Origin: Mycetocola zhadangensis
GTDB taxonomy: Bacteria > Actinomycetota > Actinomycetes > Actinomycetales > Microbacteriaceae
Length of the DNA stretch: 64,000 nt
Assembly: GCF_003668565.1 (NCBI RefSeq)
Contig: NZ_RCWJ01000001.1
Span: 558,001-622,000 of the forward strand
Direction: 5' to 3'
The translations under genes were made by a program, and so were the position numbers. The notes under the pieces are model-generated. The model did no database searches. It was not told where the DNA came from and worked only from the letters and a program-made list of their open reading frames with translations. Shown here piece after piece: positions 38,575-47,142 of the stretch (positions are counted from its first letter, which is position 1; every line of letters begins with the position of its first letter).

Positions 38575-39404
38575 TGCTGAAGCAGGTGGCCGATGGTGTG
38601 TTCGTGCATGAAAGCGAGTTCATCCAGAGCAATTGCACGCTCGTGCGAGGCCGGAAGGGGGTGTTGCTCATCGACCCCGGAATAACCGAGCACGAGATGA
38701 TCTCCATCGCGGATGACCTTCACGAGTTAGGCCAGCCCGTTGTGGCAGGTTTCTCCACTCACCCAGACTGGGACCACGTGCTCTGGCACGCGCGTTTCGG
38801 CGAAGTGCCTCGATACGGCACAGCCGGTTGCGCCGCTGCGCTGAGAGGATTGCTGTCGACCGCCGATTGGGGAACCCGGGTCGCAGATATGTTGCCTCCG
38901 GAGTATGCCGACGACATCCCGACGGATCTTCTCGGTCTCGTCAGCGGTCTGTCGGCCGGGGCCACATGGATCCCCTGGGATGGCCCCACAGTGCGAATCC
39001 TCGAACACCGGGCGCATGCCCAAGGCCATGCGGCCCTGCTGATCGAGGAGCGCAGGGTCCTCGTCGCCGGTGACATGCTCTCAGACATCCTGATGCCGTT
39101 CCTCGACCTCGAAGCTACGAACCCGGATGAGGACTATCTCACCGCGCTGGGGCGGTTCGGGTCTCTGGTCGACGCCGTCGACGTCGTCATTCCCGGTCAT
39201 GGATCGGTCGGTGGACATGAGCACATGTCGGTCCGGATCGAGCAGGACCGTGCGTACGTGCGTGCGCTGAGGGACGGCATCGAATCTGATGATCCGCGCG
39301 TGGGCAGCACGGCTCCGTTGGATTGGTTGCCCGACGTGCATCGATGGCAAGTACAACAGTTCGCGCAGAGGGAGCAGACACGTCGAGAAATTGCGGGCGG
39401 CTGA
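38574..39404 (+). CDS. Metallo-beta-lactamase-fold hydrolase
   Basis: 276 residues. Metal-site motif THPDWDHVLWH near residue 61 is the HxHxDH position but with Asp in place of the middle His (HPDWDH). Later ligands are His in HRAHAQGHAALLI, Asp in VLVAGDML and His in VIPGHGSVGG. The HxDxDH form also occurs in ComEC-type proteins, so it is not by itself a sign of loss of function. Substrate unknown. It follows the exporter and tiny ORF and ends 256 bp before an APC permease. Confidence 0.82.
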   Translation: MLKQVADGVFVHESEFIQSNCTLVRGRKGVLLIDPGITEHEMISIADDLHELGQPVVAGFSTHPDWDHVLWHARFGEVPRYGTAGCAAALRGLLSTADWGTRVADMLPPEYADDIPTDLLGLVSGLSAGATWIPWDGPTVRILEHRAHAQGHAALLIEERRVLVAGDMLSDILMPFLDLEATNPDEDYLTALGRFGSLVDAVDVVIPGHGSVGGHEHMSVRIEQDRAYVRALRDGIESDDPRVGSTAPLDWLPDVHRWQVQQFAQREQTRREIAGG

Positions 39405-39470
39405 GTTGACGTCGGTTTGGATGACTGCCGCCAGCCGCCAGCCGCCTGGACCCGCTCGGGAGGAAGCAAA

Positions 39471-39486
39471 CGAAACGCGCGTTTCG
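39471..39486. promoter_or_regulatory. Perfect 16-bp palindrome upstream of APC permease
   Basis: CGAAACGC joined to its exact complement GCGTTTCG, followed immediately by GCGAAAACGC, which resembles another half. It lies 175 bp before the APC permease ATG in a non-coding stretch of 256 bp. It could be an operator; no regulator gene is adjacent. Confidence 0.4.
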
Positions 39487-39660
39487 CGAAAACGCAAGCC
39501 GCCCGCTTTGCCGAGCGAAGTGGCATCCGCTTCGATATATTGAGCAACCGCAAGCATCGCCTTCAATCAGCACGTCACGGCTCGCTGAGCCATATCGCCG
39601 GAACAGGGTTGAGCTGGAGCGGCGGATGTGGTCGGCTGTGTTCAACGAGAGGGGTATCAG

Positions 39661-41064
39661 ATGAGTGATCCGTCCTGGACGCAAGTCGTCAAAACGGTCG
39701 AGCCGGAACAGCCCGAGCTGAAGCGGGTACTTGGGCCCGGTCTTCTGCTGCTCTTTATTGTCGGTGACATTCTCGGTACCGGCATCTACGCGCTCACCGG
39801 CCAGGTGGCCGCTGAGGTCGGAGGCGCTGCCTGGCTGCCGTTCCTGCTCGCGTTTGCGGTGGCGACGGTGACGGCGTTCTCCTATCTTGAGCTCGTGACA
39901 AAGTACCCTCAAGCCGCTGGTGCTGCGCTGTACACGCACAAAGCGTTCGGTATTCATTTCGTCACGTTCATCGTGTGTTTTGTCGTGATGTCGTCTGGCA
40001 TCACCTCGGCGTCGACCGCGTCCCGTGCATTTGCCGCGAACCTCACTGTCGCCTTTGGGCTCCCGGGCGAAGCCACGACGACGATGCTCATCGCACTGGC
40101 ATTCATCGTGCTCATCATGCTGGTCAACCTGCGCGGTGTGGCCGAGAGTGTCTGGCTCAACGTCGTTTTGACGCTGGTGGAGCTGTCTGGTCTCCTGCTC
40201 GTGATCCTCATCGGTATGTGGGCGATCTCCGGTGGCAATGCAGACTGGTCGCAGGTCGTGGCCTTTGAAACGCCGGAGGACAAGAACGTGCTGCTCGCGG
40301 TCAGTACAGCCACCTCTCTCGCCTTCTTCGCGATGGTCGGATTCGAAGACTCGGTCAACATGGCGGAGGAGACCAAGGACCCCAGTCGTATCTTCCCGAA
40401 GATGATGTTGACGGGACTCGGCATCGCCGCCGTGATCTACGTGCTTGTGTCGATCACCGTGGTCGCGCTGGTGCCCATCGGCGAACTCGTCGGCAGCGAG
40501 ACACCGCTCGTTACGGCGGTCGAGGCGGCTGCGCCGGGATTCCCGATCAATGATCTGCTGCCATTCATCTCGATGTTCGCGGTTGCAAACACCGCCCTGA
40601 TCAACATGATGATGGCGAGCCGTCTGCTGTATGGAATGAGCAGGCAGAACGTGCTTCCGCCGTTCCTTGCGAAGGTCGCTCCGAAGCGCCGCACCCCCTG
40701 GGCCGCGATCCTCTTCACCAGCGCGCTGGCAGCCGGCCTTATCGTCTACGTCTCTCTTGACGCTGAAGGCTCGGTGGTCGCTTTGCTGGGCGGCACGACG
40801 TCGCTCCTCCTGCTCACCGTGTTTGCGGTCGTCAACGTCACGGTGCTGGTGCTGCGACGCCAGCCCGTCGACCACAAGCACTTCCACACCCCATCCTTCC
40901 TGCCGGTCGTCGGGACAATCACCTGCCTGTATCTGGTGCTGCCGTGGACGTCAGGGCGCGCGGTCGGTCAGTACTGGATCGCTATCGTGCTGTTGGCGAT
41001 CGGCGTGCTCCTGTGGGTGGTTGAGCGTATCTACACAGCAATGCGGCGTCGTCGCGGTCGGTGA
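39661..41064 (+). CDS. APC-family amino acid permease
   Basis: 467 residues with about 12 hydrophobic segments. The ATG at 39661 (MSDPSWTQVVKTVEPEQPEL) is chosen over an upstream start at 39628 because GAGAGGGG lies before it. The first helix GDILGTGIYALTGQVAAEVG is the APC-superfamily GxG(I/V) motif that binds the substrate alpha-carboxylate and amine. It imports or exchanges an amino acid or amine, driven by protons or antiport; substrate unknown. Confidence 0.85.
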   Translation: MSDPSWTQVVKTVEPEQPELKRVLGPGLLLLFIVGDILGTGIYALTGQVAAEVGGAAWLPFLLAFAVATVTAFSYLELVTKYPQAAGAALYTHKAFGIHFVTFIVCFVVMSSGITSASTASRAFAANLTVAFGLPGEATTTMLIALAFIVLIMLVNLRGVAESVWLNVVLTLVELSGLLLVILIGMWAISGGNADWSQVVAFETPEDKNVLLAVSTATSLAFFAMVGFEDSVNMAEETKDPSRIFPKMMLTGLGIAAVIYVLVSITVVALVPIGELVGSETPLVTAVEAAAPGFPINDLLPFISMFAVANTALINMMMASRLLYGMSRQNVLPPFLAKVAPKRRTPWAAILFTSALAAGLIVYVSLDAEGSVVALLGGTTSLLLLTVFAVVNVTVLVLRRQPVDHKHFHTPSFLPVVGTITCLYLVLPWTSGRAVGQYWIAIVLLAIGVLLWVVERIYTAMRRRRGR

Positions 41065-41079
41065 CTCACCGCGATTGAG

Positions 41080-41505
41080 CTAATCGGAGGCCTGCAGTCG
41101 GGTTTCGGCGAGGGAGCGCTCGAGGAGGGTCCGAAGCGCGGTGCGATCCACCCCGGTGAGCCGTGTGAGATAGAGACAGGCCTTGCTGACACGGTGATTC
41201 CCGAGCAGTGGCATCAGGTCGGGCCAGCGCTCCGAGAAATCGTTGACGAGGTAAATCGTGTGCTTGGTCGGGCCGGGTGCGAAGGCCAGCAGGGGAGAGC
41301 GACCCCGGCGTCCGCTCTCGTAGCGGTACTCGAACTCTCCGAAACCGATGATGCGGCCCGCCCAGACGACCGGGCGCTCGCCGCTGATCTCCCCGAACAG
41401 CGCGAGAAGTTCGTCGGCTTCGTCACGCCGAGGGCCAGTGGCGCGGTCGAGCACGTCCGCGACCGGCAGGTCCGATGGCGACATCGCTGGTTGCTTCGCT
41501 GCCAT
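41080..41505 (-). CDS. DUF1801-domain protein
   Basis: 141 residues. The ATG at 41505 is used because GAGGAG lies 4 nt upstream on the minus strand; an in-frame upstream start adds an unlikely basic stretch. The VVWAGRIIGFGEFEYRYESG segment and the NDFSERWPDLMPLLGNHRVS segment match the YdhG-like DUF1801 fold as I know it. Function is not established. It is convergent with the APC permease. Confidence 0.7.
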   Translation of the reverse strand: MAAKQPAMSPSDLPVADVLDRATGPRRDEADELLALFGEISGERPVVWAGRIIGFGEFEYRYESGRRGRSPLLAFAPGPTKHTIYLVNDFSERWPDLMPLLGNHRVSKACLYLTRLTGVDRTALRTLLERSLAETRLQASD

Positions 41506-41632
41506 GACACTCCTCATGATCGGACTGGACGACCCAGCGTACCGGCAGGGCCCCGCCAGGCAGGTGGCGATGCCGTCGGAAGCGTGGACGTGGCACGGGC
41601 TTCTCGAGGCGGCACCACTCCGCCCGAGACGC

Positions 41633-41662
41633 AACAGAGCCCCGGGCGACCGGGGCTCTGTT
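41633..41662 (-). terminator. Hairpin after the GH13 gene
   Basis: 13-bp perfect arms (41633-41645 and 41650-41662) around a GCGA loop, 22 nt beyond the stop of the minus-strand GH13 gene. No long T-run follows on the minus strand, so termination strength is uncertain. Confidence 0.55.
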
Positions 41663-41683
41663 CACGGTGTCGAGAAATGAACG

Positions 41684-43939
41684 TCAGTCCTCTGTGAGTG
41701 TGTCCATCGGCTCGATGGGCTCTTCCTCGGGGTCGCGCCCGAGCAGGAACAGACCCGCGTATGGCTCAAGGTGGACCGTGAAGCTTTGCAGGTCGTCGAC
41801 GTGCCCGATCTCCTCACCGGTCTGTGCGTTGTACACGATGCGGCGCGGGGTGAACGCTGAGGAGCGAACGGTGCCCTCAATGGTTTCACCTGTGAAGTTG
41901 AGCACGGTCACCTGAAGACGTGCGTCCTCGAGAGTGGGGTCTCCACCGTCTAGGCGGTGCACCATGACGAGCATGCCTGGGTGAGCAACGTCAGGGATGT
42001 CCAACTGGGTTCCAACGTCGAGGCCGAGCGACGTCCGAGCTTCGAGGATGCGGGCCACCTGGCTCGCGAAGGAGTTCTCATCCTCGAGCTGGTGAGGAAG
42101 TGAGCCGTAAAGCGAACGGCCACGTGGCATCCCGGAACTTGAAACTGTTGCATCGGGTTCGACGTCCATCAGATCGTGGGCGCCGCGGTGAACCCACCGC
42201 GTGTCACCCTCGGCGATGAGATCTGTAACCTCGTTGGACGGCAGCGGGAGCATGCCGAGCAGGTCCCACGCGCTCAGCGCGAAAACGCCGGGCTGCCAGG
42301 CATTGAACATCACGAGGACAAGATGTGCCTTGCGGATGTTCTCAATCGCGTCTTCGGTGATGGCGTCAAGCGTCGAATATCCCTGTGCTGCCGCGATAAC
42401 GGATGCCGTTGTGCAGGCGATTCCGTTGGTGGTGAACACCAGGTTGTAGTCCGCCGCGTCACCCGTGAGTTTTTCAAGCAGGTCCGCCCGGATGGTCTCG
42501 GCCAGGTGCGCACCCGTCACTTCTTCATCACGGAACGAGTACAGGTCGGCGCGGTGAAGGGTCGCCCAGTGAACGAGCTCATAGGTCAGCTCGTCATGGT
42601 TCTGCAACGCGTGAACGAGGCTGACCGGCTCGACACCGGTAGACAGGGACGTACGCAGCGTGAGGCGCAGGAACTCGGTGTCACCCATGGCCAGCGCGTG
42701 CTGGTAGGCAGGTCGGTTGATGAAGTCATACGAGAGGTCGGCGCCAACGCGGCCCGTGTCGCGAATGTCTTCCATGGTGAGGTTGAGCTCCTGGAAGGAG
42801 AAGCCGCCGACCTTGCGAACCATGCTGGCGATGACGTGGTTGGCTGCTTCGGAGAGCGGGTGGCCCTCTGACCATGCGGGGGAGCCCTCGGCACTTTTCT
42901 CGACTCCGAGGAAACCGTTGGCGTCGAGGCGCAGGGCGCTGGAACCCAGGTCGCCGAGCGAGTGCAGGGCGTCGCCGATGACCAGGCGCATTCCGGCAAA
43001 TGTTGGGTCGAGCCAGTTGATCGACGGTTGACCCTGCTTGAAGTAGTGCAGGTACACCCAGCGGCGTGTACGCCCGTCCGGGCCGAGGACCGGCGCTGTC
43101 ACGCTCCAGTTCGTCTCTTTTGTTCCTGGGGAGTAGAAGATGACGCGCTGCAACTGACCGATGATGTAACCGAGATCGGCGAGGCGTGCCTCGGTTGCCG
43201 GGTCAAGGTTGACGGAGTCCCTGTGGTCGGGAACGTCGGGCAGTTCGTGCCAGTCTTCCTCCGGGATCTCGACCATGTGGTAGATGCCCGGGTAGTCCTT
43301 GTAACCCATCTCTGCAAGACGGAAATCTGCGCCCTTGCCTGTGTGGCCCGGCACGATGTCATCGATGACGCTTCCGCCGTGCTGCTCGGCGACGTCGGAG
43401 AGCTGGCGGAACTCGTCATCGGAGCCGAATGCCGGGTCGATCTGGGTGCTGATGCGGTCGAAGTGCCCGTCGACGCTTGCGGTGCTCGTCCAACCGGTGA
43501 TTCCGCCGGCCTGTTTCACGGGTCCCGTGTGCACCGCTGTGATCCCGATTTTTTCGAACGCGTCCCACAGTGCATCGTCACCAAGCGCCGCCAGGTAGGA
43601 CTTGTCGCCGGTAATGAGCGAGATCGGGTAGGCCGTGAACCAGACTGACGCGGTCTGGATCGCCCGGCGCGCATCAGGTCGCGCGTACGGGTTTCGCCAC
43701 ATGCTCGGTTGCCCGGAGAGCCCGCGGCCGAGGACCTCAGCGTCGCGCAACATCGACTGGCGGATGAGCCATTCAACGTAGGACGGGTTGGACGCGTCTG
43801 CGGCTCGTGGATCAGAGAACGACCGGCGGATACTGCTGGCGCGCATGTTGGAGCGCGGTCGAAGCCGTTTAGGTCGAGCCGGGTAGAGGTCCTCGTCGTA
43901 GGTGATCTCGATCGGTTCGATCTCTGGTTCGTCTGTCAT
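41684..43939 (-). CDS. GH13 enzyme of trehalose-synthase / maltose glucosyltransferase type
   Basis: A 751-residue alpha-amylase-superfamily protein. The four GH13 regions are visible: [11 protein letters not shown] (I), [10 protein letters not shown] with nucleophile Asp (II), [10 protein letters not shown] with the acid/base Glu (III) and [11 protein letters not shown] with the third Asp (IV). [12 protein letters not shown] and the long insert between I and II recall the non-GH13_16 trehalose-synthase group (maltose to trehalose), but this is recollection and other activities are possible. The ATG at 43939 starts [18 protein letters not shown]; the frame continues upstream with no support. 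It is trehalose-linked by context with otsAB and GH15. Confidence 0.72.
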   Translation of the reverse strand: MTDEPEIEPIEITYDEDLYPARPKRLRPRSNMRASSIRRSFSDPRAADASNPSYVEWLIRQSMLRDAEVLGRGLSGQPSMWRNPYARPDARRAIQTASVWFTAYPISLITGDKSYLAALGDDALWDAFEKIGITAVHTGPVKQAGGITGWTSTASVDGHFDRISTQIDPAFGSDDEFRQLSDVAEQHGGSVIDDIVPGHTGKGADFRLAEMGYKDYPGIYHMVEIPEEDWHELPDVPDHRDSVNLDPATEARLADLGYIIGQLQRVIFYSPGTKETNWSVTAPVLGPDGRTRRWVYLHYFKQGQPSINWLDPTFAGMRLVIGDALHSLGDLGSSALRLDANGFLGVEKSAEGSPAWSEGHPLSEAANHVIASMVRKVGGFSFQELNLTMEDIRDTGRVGADLSYDFINRPAYQHALAMGDTEFLRLTLRTSLSTGVEPVSLVHALQNHDELTYELVHWATLHRADLYSFRDEEVTGAHLAETIRADLLEKLTGDAADYNLVFTTNGIACTTASVIAAAQGYSTLDAITEDAIENIRKAHLVLVMFNAWQPGVFALSAWDLLGMLPLPSNEVTDLIAEGDTRWVHRGAHDLMDVEPDATVSSSGMPRGRSLYGSLPHQLEDENSFASQVARILEARTSLGLDVGTQLDIPDVAHPGMLVMVHRLDGGDPTLEDARLQVTVLNFTGETIEGTVRSSAFTPRRIVYNAQTGEEIGHVDDLQSFTVHLEPYAGLFLLGRDPEEEPIEPMDTLTED

Positions 43940-44141
43940 CCTGGCGTGCTCCTCTAGCCCAATACGTGCGGAACGGGCGACCGTTCCGCGTAAGCACGAG
44001 TATGCCTGCAATTGACCGTGATCGGTAACAGGGGCCGAACCATGGCGCGCTGGGTGTTCGTGGTGTAGGGACTGCGCGATAGCGCCGCACCGGAGCTGAC
44101 CCGATGCGTTCGGGACGCCGATCGCACCTGCCATTCCGGCC

Positions 44142-44780
44142 CTAAATGTCGAGCGTGTCTCCCGGTGCCAGAGGGAAGAACGTTCCGCCGTTCTGTTCGG
44201 TCGCCCAGGTGATGCGAGTGTTTGCCATGTCCTTCCCGACCTTCGCGAGCACCATCTCGTGTGTGGGAAAGGCGCGCCGTGGTTTCACGGCCAGTACGTA
44301 GTCCATGACATCACCGATTTTCAGCCACGGCGCCCCAGCAGGAACAGCCATCACGTCGACGTCGACGCCTTGGGGCACGGTATACGAATCGCCGCCGTAG
44401 TAGAGACTGCCGTTGATAAGCACCCCGACGTTGTCGACGACCGGGATGGACGAGTGGATTACGTTGTGACGAGAGCCGAAGAACTCGAGTGTAAATGGCC
44501 CGACCTCGATCCGATCGCCCTCCTGAACCACTTCGACAGGAAACGCCGAGGCCGCCGACGCGAAACCCTGCGGGCCGAAGATGCGCACCTCTGGACTCTT
44601 GGACCTGATGCGTTCGAGCTGCTCGGGCGTCCAGTGGTCGGCGTGCTCGTGCGTCACAACTATGGCGTCGGCCTGGGCTCCGTCGGTGATCGCCGTGGTG
44701 TACGAGCCCGGATCGACGAAGAGCTTCCTGCCGGAGTCTTCCAGAATGAGCGCGGCGTGTTCCAGTTTCGTCAGCTTCAT
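44142..44780 (-). CDS. UlaG-like metal-dependent hydrolase (MBL fold)
   Basis: 212 residues. The ATG at 44780 ([20 protein letters not shown]) is the family start; an upstream start adds a basic tail. Motif THEHADHW near residue 57 is the HxHxDH metal site, with further ligands in RHNVIHSSI and GGDSYTVP. UlaG-like proteins include lactonases; here the substrate is unknown. No operon partners; it is convergent toward no close gene and lies 202 bp from the GH13 gene. Confidence 0.82.
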   Translation of the reverse strand: MKLTKLEHAALILEDSGRKLFVDPGSYTTAITDGAQADAIVVTHEHADHWTPEQLERIRSKSPEVRIFGPQGFASAASAFPVEVVQEGDRIEVGPFTLEFFGSRHNVIHSSIPVVDNVGVLINGSLYYGGDSYTVPQGVDVDVMAVPAGAPWLKIGDVMDYVLAVKPRRAFPTHEMVLAKVGKDMANTRITWATEQNGGTFFPLAPGDTLDI

Positions 44781-45058
44781 ACTCCGAGCTAACTCGTTCG
44801 ACGGCCGCCGAGCAAGACGGCGCGCGAGGAGAGGGTCACTCGGGTGGACCCACCGCGACCTCGGCGTGCTCCCGTATTCTCTCCGCTGCATACGCGGCTC
44901 GAGGGTCGACGCAGAGGCGGTATGTGCATACGCTGGCAGGAGCGAGTTGGGCAGCTCAACGTAGGGCTGAACCCGCTCCCGAAAGGTGTCGGAGCACTGG
45001 CGGGGTGCTCGATTTGATCGAGCCCAATTCGTGTGCCATACTCGAACACGTTGTTTCC

Positions 45059-45131
45059 GGCCCCATCGTTTAGCGGCCTAGGACACCGCCCTCTCACGGC
45101 GGCAGCACGGGTTCAAATCCCGTTGGGGTCA
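45059..45131 (+). tRNA. tRNA-Glu (CTC)
   Basis: 73 nt: acceptor GGCCCCA (45059-45065) pairs with TGGGGTC (45124-45130) with one G-U, discriminator A. Anticodon stem CCGCC/GGCGG encloses loop CTCTCAC with anticodon CTC. T arm ACGGG-TTCAAAT-CCCGT. CCA is not encoded. Its terminator follows directly. Confidence 0.95.
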
Positions 45132-45137
45132 CAACTC

Positions 45138-45177
45138 ACAAAACCCTCGTAACAGGTTCCTGTTGCGGGGGTTTTTT
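45138..45177 (+). terminator. Terminator after tRNA-Glu
   Basis: Stem pairing AAAACCC plus AACAGG with CCTGTT plus GGGTTTT, with a short imperfect internal part, followed by a T-run. It begins 7 nt past the tRNA. The design resembles the tRNA-Gln terminator. Confidence 0.8.
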
Positions 45178-45418
45178 GTGGTTAACCTTCGAACTGACAG
45201 TCTCTGCGCGTTCGGTACCTTCTTCCTGCCCCGTGGCATCCGTCGAAGGTTCTTCGCACCAATGTTGCAGACGTGTAAATCCCGCGAGGAATTGCCCGAG
45301 CCCGCCTCACGTCCTGCATTCGGTTGTGCTAGTAAAGGAACACACCAAAACACTGCGGCGTCGCAGACTGATGTCCGCGCGTCCCGATGTCCACACATTC
45401 ACAGAAGGGGAGACGGAT
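45178..45418. other. Leader region of the peptide ABC operon
   Basis: 241 bp without a recognisable gene. AACCTTCGA (45184-45192) and TCGAAGGTT (45243-45251) are exact inverted repeats 50 bp apart. A ribosome-binding site, AAGGGGAG, lies just before the binding-protein start at 45419. No clear -35/-10 pair could be chosen. Confidence 0.4.
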
Positions 45419-47047
45419 ATGGCATCCGCATCCACCAACGGCAAGCGAATCGCAACAGCCACCGCAGCATTCGCTGTCACGGCCCTCGCGATCTCCGGCT
45501 GCGCAGGCACCTCGGGGAGTAATTCCTCCGACGGTTCAGCAAAATCCATCACCGTAGGAACCACGGACAAGGTCACCACCCTCGACCCGGCTGGCTCGTA
45601 CGACAACGGATCGTTCGCTGTCATGAACCAGGTGTTCCCGTTCCTCATGAACACCCCATACGGCAGCCCGGACGTCGAACCCGACCTCGCGGAGACCGCC
45701 GAGTTCACCTCGCCCACTCAGTACACGGTCACGCTCAAAGAAGGACTGACCTGGGCCAACGGAAACGAACTCACGTCGTCTGACGTCAAGTTCTCGTTCG
45801 ACCGCCAGCTCGCCATCAAGGACGACAACGGCCCGTCGTCGCTTCTCTACAACCTCGACAGTGTCGAGACGCCGGACGAGACCACAGTCGTCTTCAACCT
45901 CAAGCAGGCAAACGATCAGGTCTTCGCTCAGATCCTGTCGAGCCCAGCCGGCCCGATCGTTGACGAGGAAGTGTTCGCGGCTGACGCTCTCACCACTGAC
46001 GACGAAATCGTCGACGGCGAAGCATTCGCTGGCCAGTACACCATCGCCAGCTACGACTTCAACAACCTGATCTCGTACAAGGCCAACCCGGACTACCAGG
46101 GTCTGCTCGGCAAGGCTGAGACCGAAACTGTCAACGTGAAGTACTACGCGGAGTCGGCAAACCTCAAGCTCGCCGTGCAGGAGGGCGACATCGATGTGGC
46201 GTTCCGCAGCCTGAGCGCGACGGACATCGCTGACCTCGAAGGCAACGACAAGGTCAAGGTTCACCAGGGCCCCGGTGGAGAGATCCGCTACATCGTGTTC
46301 AACTTCAACACGCAGCCGTTCGGTTCGACCACGGCCGACGCCGACCCGGCAAAGGCTCTCGCTGTTCGCCAGGCCGTTGCCGACCTCATCGACCGCGAGG
46401 AAATCGCCGAAGAGGTCTACAAGGGCACATACACCCCGCTCTACTCCTTCATGCCTGAGGGCCTGACCGGATCAACCACGGTTCTCAAAGACCTGTACGG
46501 AGACGGAAACGGCGCACCTTCGGAAGAGAAGGCAAGTGAGCGGCTGACCGCAGCCGGAATCACGACTCCGGTCGAACTGAACCTGCAGTACTCGAACGAT
46601 CACTATGGTCCGTCATCGGGCGACGAGTACGCGCTGATCAAGTCGCAGCTCGAAGCATCGGGCCTCTTCACGGTCAACCTGCAGACCACAGAGTGGGTCC
46701 AGTACTCGAAGGACCGGTCAAGCGATGTATACCCCGCCTACCAGCTCGGCTGGTTCCCGGACTACTCTGACGGCGACAACTACCTGACGCCGTTCTTCCT
46801 GACCGAGAACTTCCTCGCGAACCACTACGACAACAAGGAAGTCAACGACCTGATCATCCAGCAGGCGACCACGGTTGACCCCGACGAGCGCGCTGGCGTC
46901 CTCGAGGAGATCCAGGCGAAGGTCGCCGCGGACCTCTCGACCGTTCCCTACCTCCAGGGTTCACAGGTCGCTGTTGCCGGATCAGGCGTCGACGGAGTGA
47001 CCCTCGACGCTTCGTTCAAGTTCCGCTACGCACCACTGAGCAAGTAA
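45419..47047 (+). CDS. Peptide/nickel-type ABC substrate-binding lipoprotein
   Basis: 542-residue SBP_bac_5 family protein. The ATG at 45419 (MASASTNGKRIATATAAFAV) follows AAGGGGAG; the frame is open upstream only as an artefact. A lipoprotein signal peptide ends in ISGC near residue 27. The start of the mature body, ITVGTTDKVTTLDPAGSYDN, is the family opening. Ligand likely an oligopeptide, possibly other. It heads an operon with two permeases and a fused ATPase, separated from them by two strong hairpins that probably keep this message abundant. Confidence 0.92.
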   Translation: MASASTNGKRIATATAAFAVTALAISGCAGTSGSNSSDGSAKSITVGTTDKVTTLDPAGSYDNGSFAVMNQVFPFLMNTPYGSPDVEPDLAETAEFTSPTQYTVTLKEGLTWANGNELTSSDVKFSFDRQLAIKDDNGPSSLLYNLDSVETPDETTVVFNLKQANDQVFAQILSSPAGPIVDEEVFAADALTTDDEIVDGEAFAGQYTIASYDFNNLISYKANPDYQGLLGKAETETVNVKYYAESANLKLAVQEGDIDVAFRSLSATDIADLEGNDKVKVHQGPGGEIRYIVFNFNTQPFGSTTADADPAKALAVRQAVADLIDREEIAEEVYKGTYTPLYSFMPEGLTGSTTVLKDLYGDGNGAPSEEKASERLTAAGITTPVELNLQYSNDHYGPSSGDEYALIKSQLEASGLFTVNLQTTEWVQYSKDRSSDVYPAYQLGWFPDYSDGDNYLTPFFLTENFLANHYDNKEVNDLIIQQATTVDPDERAGVLEEIQAKVAADLSTVPYLQGSQVAVAGSGVDGVTLDASFKFRYAPLSK

Positions 47048-47056
47048 GTTATTTCC

Positions 47057-47115
47057 GCCGGAGGTCCACCTCCGGCATACTCTGCAGGGCGACCGGTTAC
47101 CTCCGGTCGCCCTGC
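47057..47115 (+). repeat. Two tandem hairpins between binding protein and permeases
   Basis: Stem 1: GCCGGAGG (47057-47064) with CCTCCGGC (47069-47076). Stem 2: 13-bp perfect arms 47084-47096 and 47103-47115, loop TTACCT. Neither is followed by a T-run. Such intercistronic stems commonly protect the upstream binding-protein mRNA from 3' decay or lower read-through to the permeases. Confidence 0.7.
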
Positions 47116-47142
47116 ACACCTTTGTGATTGGCAGGTTGACCG

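Noticed and set aside
39187-40887. 566-codon open frame antisense to the APC permease
   Set aside because: Shadow frame; the permease on the plus strand has full family motifs.
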